A stretch of DNA of 64,000 bases from Gemmatimonadaceae bacterium. Its GTDB lineage: Bacteria; Gemmatimonadota; Gemmatimonadetes; Gemmatimonadales; Gemmatimonadaceae. The notes under the pieces are model-generated. The model saw only the letters and a list, made by a program, of their open reading frames with translations. It was not told where the DNA came from and ran no database searches. Position 1 is the stretch's first letter. Each line of letters starts with the position of its first letter. Below are positions 1 through 8,782 of this stretch, one piece after another. The stretch lies in NCBI GenBank assembly GCA_019186945.1, contig JABAQJ010000007.1:310001-374000 (forward strand), given 5' to 3'. A program made the position numbers and the translations under genes.

Positions 1-1475
1 GCCGGATCCAGCACTTCCAGCAGCGCGGACGCGGGGTCTCCCTGGAACGACGTCCCCAGTTTGTCGACCTCGTCCAGCAGGAAAATCGGGTTCTTGGTCC
101 CCGCTTGCTTCATCCCCTGGATGATCCGCCCGGGCATGGCACCAACGTACGTCCGGCGATGGCCGCGAATGTCCGCTTCGTCGCGGGCACCGCCTAACGC
201 CACGCGCACGTATTGCCGGCCAAGCGAACGCGCGATCGACTTGGCGATCGAGGTCTTTCCGACGCCGGGCGGTCCCACGAACAGCAGGATCGGACCCTTC
301 GCCATGGCTCGTGCCTTGGCCTCGCGCGCATCCGTAATCGGACGATCGTCGGGTTCGCCGTTCCCCAGGGTTGGCGTTGCGTCCTCCTTTGCAGTCTTCA
401 GCTTGGCCGCCGGGAACTCCCCGGTTCGCGTGACCTCCTCCGCGAGCTGCTGCGCTCGAAGCTGCCGCACCGCCAGGAACTCCAGGACGCGATCCTTCAC
501 GTCCTGCAACCCGTAGTGGTCCTCCTCCAGGATCTGCTCGGCGCGCTTCAAGTCGAGGAAATCGTCGGACCGCTTGTTCCATGGCAGTTCGGCGATCCAC
601 TCCAGATAGGTCCGGATCACCTGCGCTTCCATCGACTCTCGCCCGGTCCGTTCCAGTCTGCCGAGTTCGCGCTCGACTTCGGTTCGCGCCTCTTTGGGCA
701 GATCGAGCTTGGTCAGCCGGTCGCGAAGCTCCTGCACTTCCTTCGATTGATCGTCCTCGCCGAGTTCTTTCTGGATCGCCTTCATTTGCTCGCGCAGGAA
801 CATCTCGCGCTGACGCTCGCCGAGTTCCTCCTGGACCTGCGACTTGATTTCCTCCTGGGCTTCGAGCATGCCGATTTGCCGCTGCACGTGAACCAGGACG
901 CGGCGCAATCGCTCTTCTATGCTCAGGGTTTCCAGGAGGCCCTGCTTCTCCGGAACCGGGAGTTCCAGATAGCCGGCAACCAGATCCGCGAACCGTCCAG
1001 GTTCTTCGACCGCGTCGAGCACCTGATGCACAACCTCTTCTGGCAGACCGCGTCGCTCGCCAAGCTCAGCGGCGCGCTCGCGGCATTCCTTCTGGAGCGC
1101 CTCGAAGGCGGCATCGTGTTCGTTGAGTGGCGACATCTCCTCTGTCGGCATCACCACGGCCGTGAGGTAGCCGTCGCCTGGGACATACTGCAGCGAAGTC
1201 GCTCGCTGTTCGCCTTGCAGAAGGAGCTGGACGCCCCCCAGTCCGCGCTGGATCTGCCCGATGCGCGCTATGACGCCCATCGAGTACAGGATCTCCGGTT
1301 TCGGTTCGTCCTCGTTGTCTCTTTGCGCCACCGCGAACACCAGCCGATCGCCTTTCAGCGCCGCTTCGATCGCACGCAGCGTCCCCGGCCGTCCGGCCGC
1401 GATCGGCGCGGTCAGGCCGGGCAAAATGACAGTCCCGCGCAAAGGCAGGACGGGAAGAGTCTGTCGCGTAGCCAT
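1..1475 (-). CDS. lon: ATP-dependent Lon protease, N-terminal part (runs off window edge)
   Basis: Cytosolic AAA+ serine protease that degrades misfolded and regulatory proteins. About 491 residues are visible: the N-terminal substrate-binding domain beginning MATRQTLPVLPLRGTVILPG, a charged helical middle, and the start of the AAA+ module. Walker A GPPGVGKTS lies near residue 400, the RGHRRTYVGAMPGRI segment follows, and Walker B FLLDEVDK lies near 467. The proteolytic Ser-Lys domain is outside the window. The ATG at 1473-1475 gives the usual Lon N-terminus. The reading frame is open to the window edge, so the gene is cut by the window and is not broken. It is divergent from the kinase gene downstream. 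No CIRCE or HAIR heat-shock operator was recognised upstream; a short hairpin is present (see 1510-1525). Confidence 0.97.
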   Translation of the reverse strand, partial: MATRQTLPVLPLRGTVILPGLTAPIAAGRPGTLRAIEAALKGDRLVFAVAQRDNEDEPKPEILYSMGVIARIGQIQRGLGGVQLLLQGEQRATSLQYVPGDGYLTAVVMPTEEMSPLNEHDAAFEALQKECRERAAELGERRGLPEEVVHQVLDAVEEPGRFADLVAGYLELPVPEKQGLLETLSIEERLRRVLVHVQRQIGMLEAQEEIKSQVQEELGERQREMFLREQMKAIQKELGEDDQSKEVQELRDRLTKLDLPKEARTEVERELGRLERTGRESMEAQVIRTYLEWIAELPWNKRSDDFLDLKRAEQILEEDHYGLQDVKDRVLEFLAVRQLRAQQLAEEVTRTGEFPAAKLKTAKEDATPTLGNGEPDDRPITDAREAKARAMAKGPILLFVGPPGVGKTSIAKSIARSLGRQYVRVALGGARDEADIRGHRRTYVGAMPGRIIQGMKQAGTKNPIFLLDEVDKLGTSFQGDPASALLEVLDP

Positions 1476-1509
1476 CAGAGAGTCCCGGTTAGTGCATCGT
1501 AGTCGGACA

Positions 1510-1525
1510 TCGCCCCAACGGGCGA
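1510..1525 (-). other. Short perfect inverted repeat in the lon upstream region
   Basis: TCGCCC-CAAC-GGGCGA is a 6-bp perfect stem with a 4-nt loop, centred about 40 bp upstream of the lon start. It could be a 5'-UTR hairpin or an operator half. Nothing else in the 1476-1859 intergenic stretch was recognised, apart from a weaker GTACC/GGTAC repeat near 1550. Confidence 0.3.
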
Positions 1526-1859
1526 CAACTTGGAGCTTCCTGTACCACCTTGGTCACCAGGTACCATGCTTCGGATCCACTCGGAAATGGACCTGTACGG
1601 AGCGGCAGGCAGGAATCGCGCTGCTGAATTACGACACCTTGGCGGAGATTGCAACTTTGGAGAGTCGAAGTGACGTAGTGGCCTGACAGTTCGCGCATCG
1701 TGCGGCGCGACCTGGCCGACGCCGAAGTCTGAATTGCCGGCTGATGTTGCTGTAAGCGTCAAATTGCCAATGTCATACGACGTTCAGCGTTCTAGACGCT
1801 CCAGTAGACGCGTTGTACACTTCTCAGCTTGGAACAAACGACCCGAATCCGCCCAACGC

Positions 1860-3794
1860 GTGCCAGAACCTGTAGCATCCTCCGCAGCCGACGCTGAGCT
1901 GCGCACGCACGTTGAGCGCGTGTTGAGCGCGCACTACGAACTCGATCGCGAGATCGGGCGCGGAGGAATGGGGATCGTCTATCTGGCGCGCGATCGCCGG
2001 CTGAAACGCCAGGTCGCGATCAAATTGCTGCCGCCAGAACTTGCTTTTCGTTCCGAGATTCGGTCCCGGTTCCTGAAGGAGGCAGAAACAGCCGCTCAGC
2101 TGAGCCACCCGAACATCGTACCGATCTACTCGGTCGACGAACGCGAGGGGCTGGTCTATTTCGTCATGGCCTTCGTCGACGGCGAGAACCTCGCCGTTCG
2201 GTTGCACCGGGAAGGCGCTCTTAGCCCCGACGAGGCGCGCAGGATTCTGCTGGAAGTTGCGCGGGCGCTGGCCTACGCGCACGAACGCGGCGTCGTCCAT
2301 CGCGACATCAAGCCGGATAACATCCTGACGTCGGCGTCGGATGGGAGCGTGATGGTCACCGACTTCGGGATTGCCCGTGCCGTATCCGAGGGAGCGGACG
2401 CGCGTCTGACAGCCACCGGGATGGCGATCGGCACGCCGGCGTACATGTCACCCGAACAGTCGATGGGTGAGCGGCAGATCGACGGGCGCAGCGACCTGTA
2501 CTCGTTAGGCGTTGTCGGCTACCAGATGCTTTCTGGGGATCTGCCGTTCAGTGCCGCCAGTACGCCGGCTCTGCTGGTCAAGCAGATTTCGGAGCATCCC
2601 ACGCCATTGAGCGACCGCTGTCCACGTGCGCCTGCCGACCTGGCGCGCGCGGTCATGCTCATGCTCGAGAAGGATCCGGCCAACCGGTTCGCGACCGCGG
2701 CCGCGCTGGTGCAGGCGCTCGAGACGGGCATAGTGCCGGAGGCTCCCGCCAGACCGAAAGCGCTCGCACCTGTGCATCAGAAGGACCAGGCTCGCGCGGT
2801 CGTCGCCGAAGAATACCGCCCATCCAGTGAAGAGGTCACTCGCTGGAATGCCCCGGCTGTCGTCCATTTCCGGAAGAAGCTCGCACCATTCTTTGCGTTC
2901 AGCGCCGTCAGCGTCTTGCTGGCGATTGTCAACGTGCTGGATGGTTTGGTGGGCGTCGCTGGGATCTGGAGCGTGTTCCTCGCGTTCCAGTACGCGAAGC
3001 TCTGGACCGAGGGTTACGACTGGCGCGATGTGTTCAAGGAGCCGCGTGACCGTTTGTTCTTCGACGTAGTTGCGGAGTGGATGGACAGCGTGCGGGCACT
3101 ATGGGACGGCAAGAAGCGCGCTGAGATCCGGGAGCGTACGCGGTTGCGTGGCGGTCGCGGACCCGAGCTTTTCGCGCGCCAGCCATCGGCAGCCCTTCCG
3201 TCAGGCGGACTTACCGGACGGGAACTGGATGCCGCGGCCGGGCGTTACGCCTCGGTCGTGCGCGATGCACTCCGGAATCGTGACGACGCACTGCGCAATT
3301 TCCAGTCGCTCCCCAGGAGCGATCGCGATTCGATGTCGGAGATTCCGGAGACAGCCCAGGCGTTGTTTTCCCGGATCGAGGCGCTCGCGATGAACCTGGC
3401 GGATCTCGAGCGGAACGCCCCAGACGGTGGCGTCACGCCGATCGAGGACGAGATTCGGCGACTCGAGGCACAAGCGAATCCGCTCGACGTCCGTAACAGC
3501 GAGGAGCGCGTGCGACGCCTCGCATTCCTCAAGCGGCAGCGACGCGCGGTGAGCGATGTCTCCTCGAAGATCGAAAGGTCGCAGGATCGGCTAGATCGGT
3601 GCGTGCTGGCCTTGCAGAACATTCGTCTCGACTTGATGCGCCTGAAGGCCGGGAGCCAGACGGTCCAGCAGGTCACACTTGTCGCGGAACGGGCGATGGA
3701 CCTGGCACGAGAAGTCGAGAATGCCGCCTATGTTCAGGAGGAGATGGCGAAGCTGACGCGACGTCCGGTGCTGGGCGGGGGACCGCACTCGTGA
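1860..3794 (+). CDS. Membrane Ser/Thr protein kinase with C-terminal coiled coil (paralogue 1)
   Basis: PknB-type eukaryotic-like kinase that phosphorylates Ser/Thr on unknown targets. The glycine loop is IGRGGMG; VAIK carries the ATP lysine; HRDIKPDN is the catalytic loop; DFGIA and GTPAYMSPEQ complete the activation segment. After the kinase come two hydrophobic segments (FFAFSAVSVLLAIVNVL and a second ending FLAFQYAKLW), then an Arg/Glu-rich C-terminal half rich in heptad-like stretches, so the kinase and the coiled coil probably lie on the same side of the membrane. The frame is open from an ATG at 1734 with another ATG at 1770, but that leader is Arg/Ser-rich with AT-rich third positions. 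GTG 1860 matches the N-terminus of the next paralogue and is preferred. No clear ribosome site is visible. No PASTA or other known sensor domain is seen. Confidence 0.93.
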   Translation: MPEPVASSAADAELRTHVERVLSAHYELDREIGRGGMGIVYLARDRRLKRQVAIKLLPPELAFRSEIRSRFLKEAETAAQLSHPNIVPIYSVDEREGLVYFVMAFVDGENLAVRLHREGALSPDEARRILLEVARALAYAHERGVVHRDIKPDNILTSASDGSVMVTDFGIARAVSEGADARLTATGMAIGTPAYMSPEQSMGERQIDGRSDLYSLGVVGYQMLSGDLPFSAASTPALLVKQISEHPTPLSDRCPRAPADLARAVMLMLEKDPANRFATAAALVQALETGIVPEAPARPKALAPVHQKDQARAVVAEEYRPSSEEVTRWNAPAVVHFRKKLAPFFAFSAVSVLLAIVNVLDGLVGVAGIWSVFLAFQYAKLWTEGYDWRDVFKEPRDRLFFDVVAEWMDSVRALWDGKKRAEIRERTRLRGGRGPELFARQPSAALPSGGLTGRELDAAAGRYASVVRDALRNRDDALRNFQSLPRSDRDSMSEIPETAQALFSRIEALAMNLADLERNAPDGGVTPIEDEIRRLEAQANPLDVRNSEERVRRLAFLKRQRRAVSDVSSKIERSQDRLDRCVLALQNIRLDLMRLKAGSQTVQQVTLVAERAMDLAREVENAAYVQEEMAKLTRRPVLGGGPHS

Positions 3795-3922
3795 CGTGCC
3801 GGCCGCTCGTGGCTACTCGCCCGAGGGTCGATGCGCGAGGCTGATCCGGGAGCTTCGTCGATTTCCGTCGCACGTCGTTCGACATTCATCACTTTTCCCT
3901 TCCTTCCCGCCTCTCGCCCCAC

Positions 3923-5935
3923 ATGCCCGACGCCCTGCGCGATCGTGTCGAAGCAGCGTTAGGCGACGCCTACGAGTTCGAGACCGAGATCGGGCGCGGC
4001 GGAATGGGTGTCGTATACCGTGCCCGTGACCGCAAGCTGCGCCGTCTCGTGGCCATCAAGGTGCTGCCCCCGGACCTCGCGTTTCGTGACGAGATCCGGA
4101 CGCGTTTTCTGCGTGAGGCGGAAACCGCCGCGCAACTCAATCACCCGAACATCGTCCCTATCTATGCGGTCGAGGAACGTGCCGGGCTGGTAGGTTTCGT
4201 CATGGCGCTCGTCGACGGCGAGAGCCTCGGGGCTCGGCTCGCAAGGGAACCACACCCCCCGATCGAAGATGTGCGATGCATCCTCCGGGACGTCGCCGAC
4301 GCCCTCGCATACGCACACAAGCGTGGCATCGTGCACCGGGACATCAAGCCGGACAACATCCTGCTCGATCGCGCGACCGGACGGCCGATGGTTACGGACT
4401 TCGGCATTGCCCGCGCGATGGAGGGTGACTCGCGCCTGACAGTCACCGGCATCGCTGTGGGGACGCCGGCCTACATGTCGCCGGAGCAGGCGACCGGCGA
4501 TCGCGAGATCGACGGAAGAAGCGATCTCTATGCGCTCGCGATCGTCGGCTACCAGATGCTGGCCGGCGAGCTGCCGTTCCGTGCGGCCAACACGCCATCC
4601 ATGCTGATGAAACACATCAGCGAACGACCGCGCCCGCTGCACGAGCTTCGCCCGGATGTCCCCCGCCGGCTGCAACGCGCGATCGAGCGTGCGCTTGCCA
4701 AGAAGCCGCAGGATCGATGGGAGGATGCGACAGCATTCCGCGACGCGCTTTCGGCGCCGGACGATGCTGTCCCGGCCGGTCCATCGGCATCTGGCGGTGA
4801 CGTCCCGCACGACCGCCTGTCCGCTGCGTGGAAGCGGCCGGCGCTCCCGGCTCGGGTAACGCCATCGCGCCGCCACGACCCGCTCGCCGATTTCGAAGCC
4901 GAGTTCGGGCACGTCGATCGCGATCGGCCCATTGCGCGACCGCCGGAAGCGCCGCGGGGAAGGGATGCGATCGACGCCGCTGCGGCTCTGCCGCCAATTC
5001 CGTCGTGGATGCCTTCATCCTGGCGCGAAGCTCGCAAGCAGTGGGGACCGGGTATCTCGCGTCGTCAATACCGGGAGATGCTGCGCGCCCAACGGCACGC
5101 GTTCGCTGCGGCGCCCGGCGAAGGGCCGTCCGACGAAGAACGGATCCGCACGTTCCGGCGACGGACCGCATCGACCGCGGTCACGATCGGCGTGCTGTTC
5201 TTCGTCAACGCCGGGATCACGCACGGCGACCCATGGTTCCTGATTCCTTCCGCGTTCCTGGCTTTCGGTTGGCTGCGCCGAGCGTCCACGCTGTGGGCCG
5301 ACGGGATCTCGATCCGTCGGGTTTTCGGCCGGCAGGCGCGCCAAGCACTGGAGAAGGGCTCTCAGAAGGTTCCTGCGCTTCCGCCGACGCTCGATGAGCT
5401 GGCGCTGGCCTTGGCACCGGCCGAAGTCCTTCAGGGTCCGTACGGGACGGCCGTTCGGGGCGCGGCAGCCGATCGAGAGGCTGCGAGCGACGCGTTGAGC
5501 AAGTTGTCCGCGGCAGACAAGGCATTGATCCCGGACGTCGCGCCGACGCTCGATGCATTGGCCGAACGTGTTGGCAGCCTCGCACAGTCCCTGCATCGGA
5601 TGGACGAGGACATCACACCCCAGACGCTGGCCGATCTCGAACGCCGGCTGGAAACAGCCCGACGCCAGCCCGAGTCAGCGGAGCGCGATCAGCGTGTGGC
5701 GCTGCTGGAGCGACAGCGGGCCACCACGGACGATCTCATGCGGCGGCGCGATACTCTCCGCACGCAGCTGGACAGCGCCGGTCTGATGCTCCAAAGCCTC
5801 CGATTGGACTTGCTGGCACTGCGCTCGGCCGGTGTGCAGTCGGCGATGGACGACGTCAGCAGCGCAACTCAGGAAGCCCGCGCCCTCTCCCGCGACATCG
5901 CCAACGCGCTGGCGGCTGCGAAAGAGATCCGTTAG
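3923..5935 (+). CDS. Membrane Ser/Thr protein kinase with C-terminal coiled coil (paralogue 2)
   Basis: Tandem paralogue of the preceding gene with the same architecture: kinase domain from about residue 18 (IGRGGMG, VAIK, HRDIKPDN, DFGIA, GTPAYMSPEQ), a Pro/Arg-rich linker, two hydrophobic segments near residues 410-450 (VTIGVLFFVNAGI and WFLIPSAFLAFGWL), then a long Glu/Arg/Leu-rich helical tail. The kinase halves of the two proteins are nearly collinear, whereas the linkers and tails diverge, which fits duplication followed by specialisation of the non-kinase part. ATG 3923 is directly followed by PDALRDRVEAALG, a natural N-terminus. The gap to the upstream kinase is 128 bp, so co-transcription is possible. 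Targets are unknown. Confidence 0.95.
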   Translation: MPDALRDRVEAALGDAYEFETEIGRGGMGVVYRARDRKLRRLVAIKVLPPDLAFRDEIRTRFLREAETAAQLNHPNIVPIYAVEERAGLVGFVMALVDGESLGARLAREPHPPIEDVRCILRDVADALAYAHKRGIVHRDIKPDNILLDRATGRPMVTDFGIARAMEGDSRLTVTGIAVGTPAYMSPEQATGDREIDGRSDLYALAIVGYQMLAGELPFRAANTPSMLMKHISERPRPLHELRPDVPRRLQRAIERALAKKPQDRWEDATAFRDALSAPDDAVPAGPSASGGDVPHDRLSAAWKRPALPARVTPSRRHDPLADFEAEFGHVDRDRPIARPPEAPRGRDAIDAAAALPPIPSWMPSSWREARKQWGPGISRRQYREMLRAQRHAFAAAPGEGPSDEERIRTFRRRTASTAVTIGVLFFVNAGITHGDPWFLIPSAFLAFGWLRRASTLWADGISIRRVFGRQARQALEKGSQKVPALPPTLDELALALAPAEVLQGPYGTAVRGAAADREAASDALSKLSAADKALIPDVAPTLDALAERVGSLAQSLHRMDEDITPQTLADLERRLETARRQPESAERDQRVALLERQRATTDDLMRRRDTLRTQLDSAGLMLQSLRLDLLALRSAGVQSAMDDVSSATQEARALSRDIANALAAAKEIR

Positions 5936-5936
5936 G

Positions 5937-6461
5937 TCAACGGGGGATTCGCGCGGGGAACCATCGCTCGTCGCCTAACGCGTACCCCACGCCGCCCCCG
6001 ATCAGGCCGCCGACAACAAGCCCCGTCGGCATCTCCTTCAGGAAGCCCGACAACGTCGGGTTCACTTCCGGAAGATTCCCCAGCCCCCACAGGAGCCCTC
6101 CGCCGAGCGCACCGATGACCAGCCCGCGGATCGTGCTCTTCTTCACCGTGCGCCCGCCACTCGCCTCGATACGCTCGATCGCCGCCAGTTGCAGTCGCAC
6201 GCGGCGATACTCGTCGACAAGTACCGGCCCCGTGTCGAAACCCAGGCGACGGCGCGCGCCCGTCGTGTCCATCACCATGTTCACCGCGTCGAGCGAATCG
6301 ACTCGACCGACGAACCGCTCGGATCGCAATGACGGAGCGTAGACCCGCACACGGGTGCCCACGAAAACATCGCGCGTCGTGATCTGCTGCCCATGAAGAG
6401 CAGTCGCGCCGACCACGAGCAGAAGCGCTCCGGCCAGCGAATACCGCGATGAACATCTCAC
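5937..6461 (-). CDS. Secreted or membrane-associated protein with glycine-zipper-like C-terminus
   Basis: Protein of 174 residues, not assigned to a named family. A signal peptide (RYSLAGALLLVVGATALHGQQ) is followed by a small beta-rich region (TRDVFVGTRVRVYAPSLRSERFVGRVDSLDAVNMVMDTTGARRRLGF), which reads like a barrel binding module. The C-terminus has two small-residue-rich hydrophobic helices (GLVIGALGGGLLWGLGNL and GLVVGGLIGGGVGYALGDERWFP), a glycine-zipper pattern typical of envelope-associated proteins. The start is taken as GTG 6459-6461 because GGAGGA lies just upstream and the signal peptide then begins correctly; a longer in-frame ATG at 6597-6599 has no such support. Convergent with the second kinase, with a 1-bp gap between the stops. 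Function unknown. Confidence 0.72.
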   Translation of the reverse strand: MRCSSRYSLAGALLLVVGATALHGQQITTRDVFVGTRVRVYAPSLRSERFVGRVDSLDAVNMVMDTTGARRRLGFDTGPVLVDEYRRVRLQLAAIERIEASGGRTVKKSTIRGLVIGALGGGLLWGLGNLPEVNPTLSGFLKEMPTGLVVGGLIGGGVGYALGDERWFPARIPR

Positions 6462-6537
6462 GCGTGCTTCCTCCACATGACAGGCAACGTACGCTCGAAC
6501 GCGTTCCCCGGGAGTAACACCAGAGTCGGCCCCCGCC

Positions 6538-7359
6538 CTACTGCCGCACGAGTCCAGCGATCGCTTGCGCGAGGCGCTCAGGCGCCTCCTCAGGGACAAA
6601 GTGGCTAACGTCAGGAATGTAGTCGAGCGTGGCGCAAGGAATCGATCGCGCGAGACGCTGCGCGATCGTGCCGGGCAGGAACGGATCCTCAGCTCCCCAC
6701 ACCACGGACGTTGGCACTACAACATCGCCCAACCTGTGTTCGAAGCCGGCCGTTTCCCGAGCGTCGAGAGCGCGCAAGTGACGCAATAGCACTTCTCTCC
6801 CCTCCGGCGCAAGAAACGGCCGCAAGTAGTGTTCGACAGAACGCGCACCTCGCGACGGTACGACGTAGCCGCGCAACAGATCTCGCCGCACCAACGGGAT
6901 AATCCAATCACTGGGAACGTGACGTGTAAGCGGCGCCGCTGCTCTGGCCAGCCTGGTCTCTCGCCCCGGCCACTGATCGAAGCCGACGGAGTTGCACAAG
7001 CACAGGCGCGTCACCCGAGCCGGCCAGCCAATTGCCATGGCCTGCGCGACCCCACCCCCTACGTCATGCCCGACGACTGTCGCCGCCCCAATCCCGAGCA
7101 CATCGAGCAGCGCGATCACCCGCGACGCGTGGCCACGAAGACTGAGGTCTCGATCTCCCGGCACATCCGAGCGGCCATATCCCAGGAGGTCGACAACGAC
7201 AACACGATGCCCGGACGGTAGAAGTGGGACCAAGTCGTGCCACAGGTGACTCGACGTTGGGAAACCATGGATCAACAGAATCGGCTCGCCGGAGCCCCTG
7301 GACCCGGCAGCGTAGTAGTAGAGACGCGCACCGCCGACATCGACGAACTCCCCACGCAT
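6538..7359 (-). CDS. Alpha/beta hydrolase of the Asp-nucleophile type (haloalkane dehalogenase / epoxide hydrolase-like)
   Basis: A 273-residue alpha/beta hydrolase. The oxyanion motif is HGFPTSSHLW, and the nucleophile elbow is VVGHDVGGG with Asp where esterases have Ser. The acid is probably the Asp in WGAEDPFLP and the base the His in DVSHFVPEE. An Asp nucleophile is characteristic of haloalkane dehalogenases, fluoroacetate dehalogenases and epoxide hydrolases, so hydrolysis of a C-halogen bond or an epoxide is more likely than ester hydrolysis; the substrate cannot be read from sequence. Start ATG 7357-7359 (MRGEFVDVGGARLYYY) is the normal N-terminus; an in-frame extension to 7437 looks non-coding. 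It is divergent from the next gene. Confidence 0.9.
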   Translation of the reverse strand: MRGEFVDVGGARLYYYAAGSRGSGEPILLIHGFPTSSHLWHDLVPLLPSGHRVVVVDLLGYGRSDVPGDRDLSLRGHASRVIALLDVLGIGAATVVGHDVGGGVAQAMAIGWPARVTRLCLCNSVGFDQWPGRETRLARAAAPLTRHVPSDWIIPLVRRDLLRGYVVPSRGARSVEHYLRPFLAPEGREVLLRHLRALDARETAGFEHRLGDVVVPTSVVWGAEDPFLPGTIAQRLARSIPCATLDYIPDVSHFVPEEAPERLAQAIAGLVRQ

Positions 7360-7530
7360 GCTCGGCGCTTGGGCTCGGGACGAACTACAGGCGATCCTCG
7401 GCGCGAAAAATAGAGCACTATGATGTTGTGGCCACAAGACTTGTGGGAGTTCTCTAGCGCTTTTCCCGAAAAGCGGTATCGTTACGGCCGTCGGAAGTGC
7501 CAGGGTCGAGTATTCTGTAAGTCATCTGTC

Positions 7531-7536
7531 TACAAT
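7531..7536 (+). promoter_or_regulatory. Candidate -10 hexamer (TACAAT)
   Basis: TACAAT lies 22 bp upstream of the proposed GTG start at 7558, in the AT-richest part of the divergent intergenic region. No convincing -35 box at 17 bp was found, so this is a weak call. Confidence 0.25.
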
Positions 7537-7557
7537 GACTTAACTGCCAAATATCCC

Positions 7558-8715
7558 GTGATCCCTGAATCCACCGATGTCGGCACCACTGAAGCGCCTG
7601 CCCATCCTCCTCCGCCGAGTGATGCCGTCGAGTTTCCAATCGGCTGGCTGCTGAAGAACGCGGCAGCGCCGATACAGTATCGAGCCATCAAAGACGTAGT
7701 AGCACTCGACGACGCAAGTGATGAGTTCGTATCGATCGCCTTGAACTTCCGGCAATCGCTGGAGATCGCGCTCGCGCAGCGCAGCGATGGTACCTGGGGC
7801 GGTAAGATGCTCGCAGTTCCGTCCGGTGCGCGCTTCCAGGTTGGACAACTGGGGACAATTTCGGCCGCTCGTCGCTTGCTGGAGTCAGGATGGGGTCGAG
7901 AGACGCCGCCGATTCATCAGGCTCGTCGCATCCTCTTTCGTCTGCTCGCCGAAGATGACGATCAGAACTTTCTGTTCGAGTTTCGGGAAGCTGGGCGGAT
8001 GGACCTCGACCGCGTTCGGCGTGGCCGAGGCATTCTGCGCGAGGCCGCAGCGGCCACGCTGGCGCGAGCGGGGTTCGAGCAGGATCCTCGAGTGCGTGGT
8101 GCGGCCAGTCGCGCTCTGGCGCGGATCGAGCGGTTCGTCAGTTCGCCGCTCGCCGCACGACCATGGATCCGTGTAGGCAATAAGCAGGTGCTGGCGCCGG
8201 AGGCGGCTCCGCCGTCGATCTATGCTTTGGAGATGCTGGCTTTCATGCCGGCCTTTCGGCTGGAGAACTCCACTCGCATGGACCAGTTGTATGCCTACGT
8301 CACGCAGCCCCTTCCGCGACAGGAGTCAGTCCAGCTTGTCGGAGACGCAGTTGTTGAGCAGCCGCATCTGGTGTTGGGCGACTGGCTGCCTCACGCGAAT
8401 GCCGCCGATGCAGACGTGCCGATGGCGCTGTACTGGCTCGAGCTCATGGCCCGTCTGCAATTCCTCCGGCGCAACGAAGGCTGGTCCCGAGTTTTCAACC
8501 GCTTTCTTGGGCACAGGGATCGCGACGGTGTTTGGCATTCGCATTCGGGTCTGGCGGCGCCGAAGAGCTCCAACCCACTCGTGTGGCACGCGTTTCCCCT
8601 GGAGCCGACGGTAGAACGCGAGGGCAAGTGGACGGACGTGACCTTCCGGCTCGGCCTGATCGCGAAATTGAGCGGTCGCCAGATCGAGGCGATCCAGGCT
8701 GCCAGACGCACCTGA
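7558..8715 (+). CDS. Protein of unknown function with repeat-like helical architecture
   Basis: Not recognised at family level. With GTG 7558 as start the protein has 385 residues. It contains WLLKNAAAPIQYRAIKDVV near the N-terminus, then QRSDGTWGGK, a phrase reminiscent of the repeats of terpenoid-cyclase/prenyltransferase alpha-alpha toroids, and a mainly helical remainder rich in Arg and aromatic residues (HLVLGDWLPHANAADADVPMALYWLELMARLQFL; RDRDGVWHSHSG). No signal peptide or membrane segment is visible. The frame is open back to ATG 7420, but that leader (basic and Cys-containing) overlaps the likely promoter and is disfavoured. It is monocistronic, between the hydrolase and the DEAD-box helicase. 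A soluble helical-toroid fold is inference only. Confidence 0.65.
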   Translation: MIPESTDVGTTEAPAHPPPPSDAVEFPIGWLLKNAAAPIQYRAIKDVVALDDASDEFVSIALNFRQSLEIALAQRSDGTWGGKMLAVPSGARFQVGQLGTISAARRLLESGWGRETPPIHQARRILFRLLAEDDDQNFLFEFREAGRMDLDRVRRGRGILREAAAATLARAGFEQDPRVRGAASRALARIERFVSSPLAARPWIRVGNKQVLAPEAAPPSIYALEMLAFMPAFRLENSTRMDQLYAYVTQPLPRQESVQLVGDAVVEQPHLVLGDWLPHANAADADVPMALYWLELMARLQFLRRNEGWSRVFNRFLGHRDRDGVWHSHSGLAAPKSSNPLVWHAFPLEPTVEREGKWTDVTFRLGLIAKLSGRQIEAIQAARRT

Positions 8716-8782
8716 CGACCGTTAGGCGAATACCGTAGCGTGGGGCAACTGCTTACCTTCTGCGGATGACCCTGCACTGTGC

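Noticed and set aside
213-1502. 429-codon plus-strand frame opposite lon
   Set aside because: Antisense shadow of the clearly conserved lon gene; composition is that of a GC-rich complementary frame.
1476-1859. CIRCE or HspR (HAIR) operator upstream of lon
   Set aside because: Neither consensus is present; only a short 6-bp hairpin and a weak second repeat were found.
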